A stretch of DNA of 64,000 nucleotides, taken from NCBI GenBank assembly GCA_949285425.1, contig CASEAJ010000125.1, forward strand, positions 51,624 through 115,623, given 5' to 3'. This document shows positions 60,012 through 64,000 of the stretch, in pieces. This DNA is from an uncultured Porphyromonadaceae bacterium. Lineage in GTDB: Bacteria; Bacteroidota; Bacteroidia; Bacteroidales; Paludibacteraceae. The position numbers were made by a program, and so were the translations under genes. Every line of letters begins with the position of its first letter. Position 1 is the stretch's first letter. Below the pieces are notes generated by a model. The model was not told the DNA's origin, did not search any database, and was given only the letters and a program-made list of their open reading frames with translations.

Positions 60012-60019
60012 TATCTTTG
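60012..60019 (+). promoter_or_regulatory. Putative -7 box of the chromate transporter pair
   Basis: TATCTTTG matches TAnnTTTG and ends only 5 bp before the ATG at 60025. The predicted transcription start is at or next to the start codon. Confidence 0.45.
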
Positions 60020-60024
60020 CACCC

Positions 60025-60609
60025 ATGAAAATATATGCTCAGTTGTTTTGGATTTTTTTCAAGATTGGGGCATTCACGCTGGGGGGAGGCTATGCCATGA
60101 TTCCCTTGCTGGAGCGGGAGATTGTGCAGAACAAGAAGTGGATTGACCGGAAGGACTTCATTGACATGCTGGCACTGGCACAGTCGGCTCCGGGGGTGAT
60201 TGCCATCAATACTTCTATCTTTGTCGGTTACAAGATAAGGGGTGTGAAGGGAAGTCTTGTCACCTCGCTCGGCTGTGCCTTGCCGTCGTTTCTCATTATC
60301 CTGCTGGTGGCCATGGCGTTTACCGACATTCAGGACAATGAGGTGGTAAGGCGCATATTCCTCGGCATTCGTCCGGCCATTGTGGCGTTGATTGCCGCTC
60401 CGGTGTGGCAGATGGCCAAGGCTGCCAACGTGACAGCCAAGACCGCCTTTATCCCGATAGGGGCGGCGTTGCTCATTGGGGTGCTGCATGTGTCGCCGGT
60501 TATTGTCATTGCGGTGGCCATTGTGGGTGGCGTTGCCTATGGGGTATTCATGAGTCGTAAAGTGAAGGGGAGCGACCGTCCGAATGGTCCGGTCGGGACT
60601 TCACATTAA
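60025..60609 (+). CDS. Chromate transporter family protein, half-size (1)
   Basis: 194 residues, six or so hydrophobic segments, with the CHR domain signature FFKIGAFTLGGGYAMIPLLEREIV and the conserved LALAQSAPGVIAINTSIFVGYK. Short-chain CHR proteins work as two-gene pairs, each supplying half of the transporter. The physiological substrate in anaerobic gut bacteria is not known; the chromate efflux role is established in other bacteria. Forms a pair with the next gene, 23 bp apart. Confidence 0.92.
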   Translation: MKIYAQLFWIFFKIGAFTLGGGYAMIPLLEREIVQNKKWIDRKDFIDMLALAQSAPGVIAINTSIFVGYKIRGVKGSLVTSLGCALPSFLIILLVAMAFTDIQDNEVVRRIFLGIRPAIVALIAAPVWQMAKAANVTAKTAFIPIGAALLIGVLHVSPVIVIAVAIVGGVAYGVFMSRKVKGSDRPNGPVGTSH

Positions 60610-60632
60610 CCTCTTTTTATTCGTCGCACGCT

Positions 60633-61160
60633 ATGTTATATCTTCAGTTGTTTATATCGTTTTTCAAAATCGGGCTGTTCGCCTTCGGGGGCGGATATGC
60701 CATTCTGTCGCTGATACAGCACGAGATTGTGGTGGCTCATGGCTGGCTTTCGCAGAGTGAGCTGACCGACATTGTCGCCATTTCGCAGATGACCCCCGGC
60801 CCCATTGGCATCAACAGTGCAACGTACGTGGGCTATGCGGCCACCGGCAGTGTGTGGGGAGCCGTGGTGGCTACGTTGGCCATTACTTTGCCATCCTTCA
60901 TCATTATGCTTCTTTTGAGCCGTTTTGTGCTGGCCGTGCAGGGCAACAAATACATGGAGTATGCCTTGAGTGCGTTGCGGCCTACGGTGGTGGGACTTAT
61001 TGCCGCCGCCGCCATGTTGCTGCTGAACCGCGAGAACTTCGTTGACTACAAAAGCCTGCTGCTGTTCGTGGCGGCATTCATGCTCACCTTCAAGTTCAAG
61101 ATGCACCCCATTCTGCTTATTGTGCTGGCCGGAGCGGCGGGGCTGGTGCTTTATCCGTAA
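60633..61160 (+). CDS. Chromate transporter family protein, half-size (2)
   Basis: 175 residues. Second CHR half with FFKIGLFAFGGGYAILSLIQHEIV and the partner motif VAISQMTPGPIGINSATYVGY. In paired CHR genes the two halves insert with opposite topology; which is which cannot be told here. Followed by priA after 33 bp. Confidence 0.92.
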   Translation: MLYLQLFISFFKIGLFAFGGGYAILSLIQHEIVVAHGWLSQSELTDIVAISQMTPGPIGINSATYVGYAATGSVWGAVVATLAITLPSFIIMLLLSRFVLAVQGNKYMEYALSALRPTVVGLIAAAAMLLLNRENFVDYKSLLLFVAAFMLTFKFKMHPILLIVLAGAAGLVLYP

Positions 61161-61193
61161 CTTGCGCGCTTGCCGCCTACATATATATAAGGT

Positions 61194-63659
61194 ATGAACG
61201 GAAAATACGTCGACGTCATTGTGCCCCTGCCTGTGGAAGGGGCGTTCACCTACGCTGTGCCCGACGAGTGGAAGGGCATGGTGCAGGTGGGCATGCGCGT
61301 TGTGGTGCCGTTCGGCAAGAAGAAACTCTATACGGCCATTGTCTATATGGTGCACGACACGCCTCCCGAACTGTACGAGGCCAAGGAAGTGCTGGCGGTG
61401 CTCGATGGCGCTCCGGTGCTGGGGGCTGCCCAGCTGCGTTTTTGGGAGTGGGTGGCTTCGTATTATCAGTCTACGCTGGGCGATGTGTACGAGGCGGCGG
61501 TTCCGGCTGGTCTGAAGCTCGAGAGCGAGACCCGCGTGCGTGCCAACGCTGCCTACGAGGGCGATGCCTCGGCCTTTTCCGAACGCGAACGCCGCCTGCT
61601 CGACGCATTGGCCGACGGCACCGACCGCACCGTGGACGAACTGGCGCGCGCCTGCTCGCTGCGCAACGTGCTGCCCGCCCTCAGGGCACTGGTGGAAGCG
61701 GGGGCCGTGGAGGTGAGCGAGGAACTGGCGCAACGTTTCCGCCCGAAGACCGACATTTATGTGCGCCTGGCGCCGGCGGTACAGGGTGGGGAGGCCCTGC
61801 ATCATGTGTTCAACCAGCTGAACCGGGCACGCAAGCAGCTCGACCTGCTTATGCACTATGTGGACCTTTCGCGTTGCCTCACCTCCAATGTGTGCGAGGT
61901 GAGCCGGCACCAGTTGCTCGAGCGGGCCGGGGCGTCGCCGGCGGTGCTCGCGGCGCTGGTGCAGCGGGGCGTGTTCGAGCTGTATCGCAAGGAAGTGGGT
62001 CGGCTCGAGGTGTATGGACGCGACACGGAGCCGGTGCGCCCGCTCAACCCCTGGCAGCAGGAGGCGCTTGACGACATAGAGAGGCAGTTTGCCGACCGGC
62101 CGGTGGTGCTGCTGCACGGCGTGACGTCGAGCGGAAAGACCGAGATATACATGCACCTCATGCAACGGACGCTGGCCGAGGGCCGGCAGGTGCTTTACCT
62201 GGTGCCTGAAATTGCGCTCACCGCCCAGCTCACCGCGCGTCTGCGGCGCGTGTTCGGCAACCGTCTTGGCGTGTACCACTCGAAGTTCTCCGACGCCGAG
62301 CGGGTGGAGACGTGGCGCAACGTGCTCACCGACGGCGGCTACGATGTCATCATAGGTGTGCGCTCATCGGTGTTCCTGCCCTTCAGCCGGCTGGGGCTGG
62401 TCATTGTCGACGAGGAACACGAAAGCTCGTACAAGCAGTTCGACCCCTCTCCGCGCTACCATGCCCGCAACGCCGCCATTGTGCTGGCTTCGATGTGCGG
62501 GGCGCGCACGCTGCTGGGCACGGCCACCCCGTCGGTGGAGTCCTACTTCAACGCCACCCGTGCGGGCAAGTACGGCCTGGTGCGGCTCACGCACCGGCAC
62601 GAGGACGTGGCCCTGCCCCACATGGTGGTGGCCGACCTGAAGGAGGCTTACCGCCGCAAGCAGATGGAGGCCCATTTCACCCCCGAACTCATCACCCGCA
62701 TGCGGGCCGCACTGGCCGAGGGGGGGCAGGTCATCCTGTTTCAGAACCGGCGCGGATATGCCCCGCTGGTGGAGTGCCCCGCCTGCTCGTATGTGCCCCG
62801 CTGCCGCAACTGCGACGTGAGCCTGACGGTGCACCGTGCGTTCAACACGCTGGCGTGCCACTATTGCGGCTACACGGAGCCTATCCCGGCAGAATGTCCC
62901 GTGTGCCACACGCCGGGGCTGTCCGAGCGCGGATTCGGTACCGAGCGGGTGGAGGACGAGCTGCACACCCTGTTTCCCGAGGCGCGCACGGCCCGTATGG
63001 ACCTTGACACCACCCGCACGCGCAAGGCGTACGAGAAGATACTCGACGACTTCGAACAGCACCGGGTGGACATCCTTGTGGGCACGCAGATGGTGACCAA
63101 GGGGCTGGACTTCGAGCGGGTCAGCCTGGTAGGCATTCTCAACGCCGACAACCTGCTCAACTTCCCCGACTTCCGGGCCCACGAACGGGCCTTCCAGCTC
63201 ATGGAGCAGGTGGCCGGACGGGCGGGGCGGCGCGGCACTCGGGGCACCGTCGTGGTGCAGACCTCGCAGCCCGACCACCCCATCATCGCCCGCCTGATGG
63301 CCCACGACTACGAGGGCATGTTTGCCGCGCAGTGTGCCGAGCGCAGCCAGTTCCGCTATCCGCCCTACGTGCGTCTGGTGCAGGTGTCGCTGCGTCACCG
63401 CGATGCCGCTGTGGTGCGCCGGGCCGCCGCGCGTCTGGCTGCCGACCTGAGACAGGTGTTCGGGCCGCGCGTGCTGGGGCCGAACGACCCGTTGGTGCCC
63501 CGTGTGCAGAACTTCTACATCAAGCAAATCATGCTCAAGATTGAACTTACCGCTTCGGCCGCGCAGGCCAAGGAGCTGCTGCGCCGCGCGGGCAACCGGC
63601 TGGTGGCCGAAGAAGCCTTCCGCTCGGTGCGCCTGTCGTTTGACGTGGACCCGATGTAG
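61194..63659 (+). CDS. priA: Primosomal protein N' (PriA replication restart helicase)
   Basis: 821-residue DExH helicase that recognises abandoned replication forks and reloads the replisome. The N-terminal 3'-binding and winged-helix region is present (VDVIVPLPVEGAFTYAVPDEW). Walker A GVTSSGKTE is at about 309-317 and DEEH at 406-409. The zinc-binding insertion has four CxxC pairs (CPAC, CRNC, CHYC, CPVC; about 527-575), and the helicase motif MEQVAGRAGRRG follows. Length and order are normal. Codon use is strikingly GC-rich compared with the carbohydrate locus, which explains long open frames on the other strand here. Confidence 0.97.
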   Translation: MNGKYVDVIVPLPVEGAFTYAVPDEWKGMVQVGMRVVVPFGKKKLYTAIVYMVHDTPPELYEAKEVLAVLDGAPVLGAAQLRFWEWVASYYQSTLGDVYEAAVPAGLKLESETRVRANAAYEGDASAFSERERRLLDALADGTDRTVDELARACSLRNVLPALRALVEAGAVEVSEELAQRFRPKTDIYVRLAPAVQGGEALHHVFNQLNRARKQLDLLMHYVDLSRCLTSNVCEVSRHQLLERAGASPAVLAALVQRGVFELYRKEVGRLEVYGRDTEPVRPLNPWQQEALDDIERQFADRPVVLLHGVTSSGKTEIYMHLMQRTLAEGRQVLYLVPEIALTAQLTARLRRVFGNRLGVYHSKFSDAERVETWRNVLTDGGYDVIIGVRSSVFLPFSRLGLVIVDEEHESSYKQFDPSPRYHARNAAIVLASMCGARTLLGTATPSVESYFNATRAGKYGLVRLTHRHEDVALPHMVVADLKEAYRRKQMEAHFTPELITRMRAALAEGGQVILFQNRRGYAPLVECPACSYVPRCRNCDVSLTVHRAFNTLACHYCGYTEPIPAECPVCHTPGLSERGFGTERVEDELHTLFPEARTARMDLDTTRTRKAYEKILDDFEQHRVDILVGTQMVTKGLDFERVSLVGILNADNLLNFPDFRAHERAFQLMEQVAGRAGRRGTRGTVVVQTSQPDHPIIARLMAHDYEGMFAAQCAERSQFRYPPYVRLVQVSLRHRDAAVVRRAAARLAADLRQVFGPRVLGPNDPLVPRVQNFYIKQIMLKIELTASAAQAKELLRRAGNRLVAEEAFRSVRLSFDVDPM

Positions 63660-63689
63660 GGCCCGCCCCGGCCCCGAACTGAAGCCTCC

Positions 63690-63718
63690 CCCGGCCCCTC
63701 CGAAGGAGGGGAGCCGGG
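63690..63718. repeat. GC-rich palindrome after priA
   Basis: CCCGGCCCCTCC and GGAGGGGAGCCGGG form a stem with one bulge and a 3-nt loop (GAA), preceded by CCTCC. It resembles short GC-rich palindromes scattered between genes in Bacteroidales, and could also act as a terminator of priA (no T run follows). Confidence 0.7.
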
Positions 63719-63902
63719 AATAGTCCAGTAGAATCATACATTATATATATATCCCCCATTTTTCCCAAGTATATGTCCCCCTCTTTCCCCCATCGATATT
63801 TTTAAGAGAAATGGAAATATAATGTTTGCATTTTCAAGAATAAATCCTTATGTTTGTAGGGTAACGAAGGTCTTTGAAAATGACACTATAGCGTGCCCGT
63901 TT

Positions 63903-64000
63903 ACGACCTCAGCATGTCGCGGGTCACGACCTCAGCATGTCGCGGGTCACGACCTCAGCATGTCGCGGGTCACGACCTCAGCATGTCGCGGGTCACGACC
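63903..64000. repeat. 23-bp tandem repeat, at least four copies, running off the right edge
   Basis: Four identical units start at 63903, 63926, 63949 and 63972; a fifth begins at 63995 and is cut by the window end. Each unit contains CAGCATGTCG and, across the unit border, GGTC-AC-GACC, so two dyad centres alternate 11-12 bp apart. There are no spacers, so it is not a CRISPR array. A lone CTATAG lies 12 bp before the array (63886-63891). The gap after priA (63660-64000) contains no gene. Confidence 0.9.

Noticed and set aside
60636..63737. Long open frames on the minus strand opposite chr gene 2 and priA (547 and 457 codons)
   Set aside because: The plus-strand genes are clearly real (CHR and PriA motifs) and GC-rich third positions remove stop codons from the other strand. 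The minus frames are rich in His, Arg and Gln and show no domain.
63903..64000. CRISPR array
   Set aside because: Units follow each other directly without spacers, and the unit is too short for a CRISPR repeat.

Overview
The window looks like a chromosomal segment of a gut Bacteroidales bacterium, probably Bacteroidaceae. Supporting signs are two tandem SusC/SusD pairs, Bacteroides-type -7 boxes (TAnnTTTG) just upstream of many genes, a Ser-type sulfatase, lipoprotein signal peptides on the glycan-handling proteins, and a bacterial V/A-type ATPase operon with a DUF2764 gene. No tRNA, rRNA, CRISPR array, integrase or insertion sequence was recognised.

Left part (1-17.06 kb), all on the minus strand: an rseP-dxr-M23 cluster (rseP runs off the left edge); a V-type ATPase operon transcribed E - DUF2764 - small membrane protein - A - B - D - I - K; an acyl-CoA ligase with an XRE/cupin regulator upstream; and a coaD-S41 protease pair. 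Intergenic gaps here carry heptamer repeats and an unusual 22-bp-period array of CTATAG palindromes.

Middle part (17.1-59.96 kb), all on the plus strand and visibly more AT-rich: a large polysaccharide utilisation locus. It opens with a membrane-spanning one-component regulator (beta-rich periplasmic sensor, one TM helix, cytoplasmic SARP-like DNA-binding and BTAD-like domains). An enzyme block follows: SASA esterase, two clan GH-A-like hydrolases and a GH2. Then come two SusC/SusD pairs, a PKD lipoprotein, a third paralogous GH-A hydrolase, a tandem pair of L-domain-like surface proteins, two GH92 enzymes, a sulfatase, a repeat protein, a large GH-A/CBM9 protein, a GH88 unsaturated uronyl hydrolase, and an alginate-lyase-like/beta-helix gene broken by two frameshifts. 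The promoters before the first enzyme block and before the first susC share a direct repeat (TTAAGG, 11-bp period) at identical distance from the -7 box. That is the operator geometry expected of a SARP-type regulator, so the membrane regulator probably drives both operons. The inventory points to an acetylated, possibly sulfated heteropolysaccharide containing uronic acid and mannose; the substrate cannot be named from sequence alone.

Right part (60-64 kb), GC-rich, plus strand: two half-size chromate-transporter-family genes, priA, a GC-rich palindrome, and a 23-bp tandem repeat running off the right edge. The sharp composition change on both sides of the locus suggests it is an island inserted between coaD and the chr/priA block.
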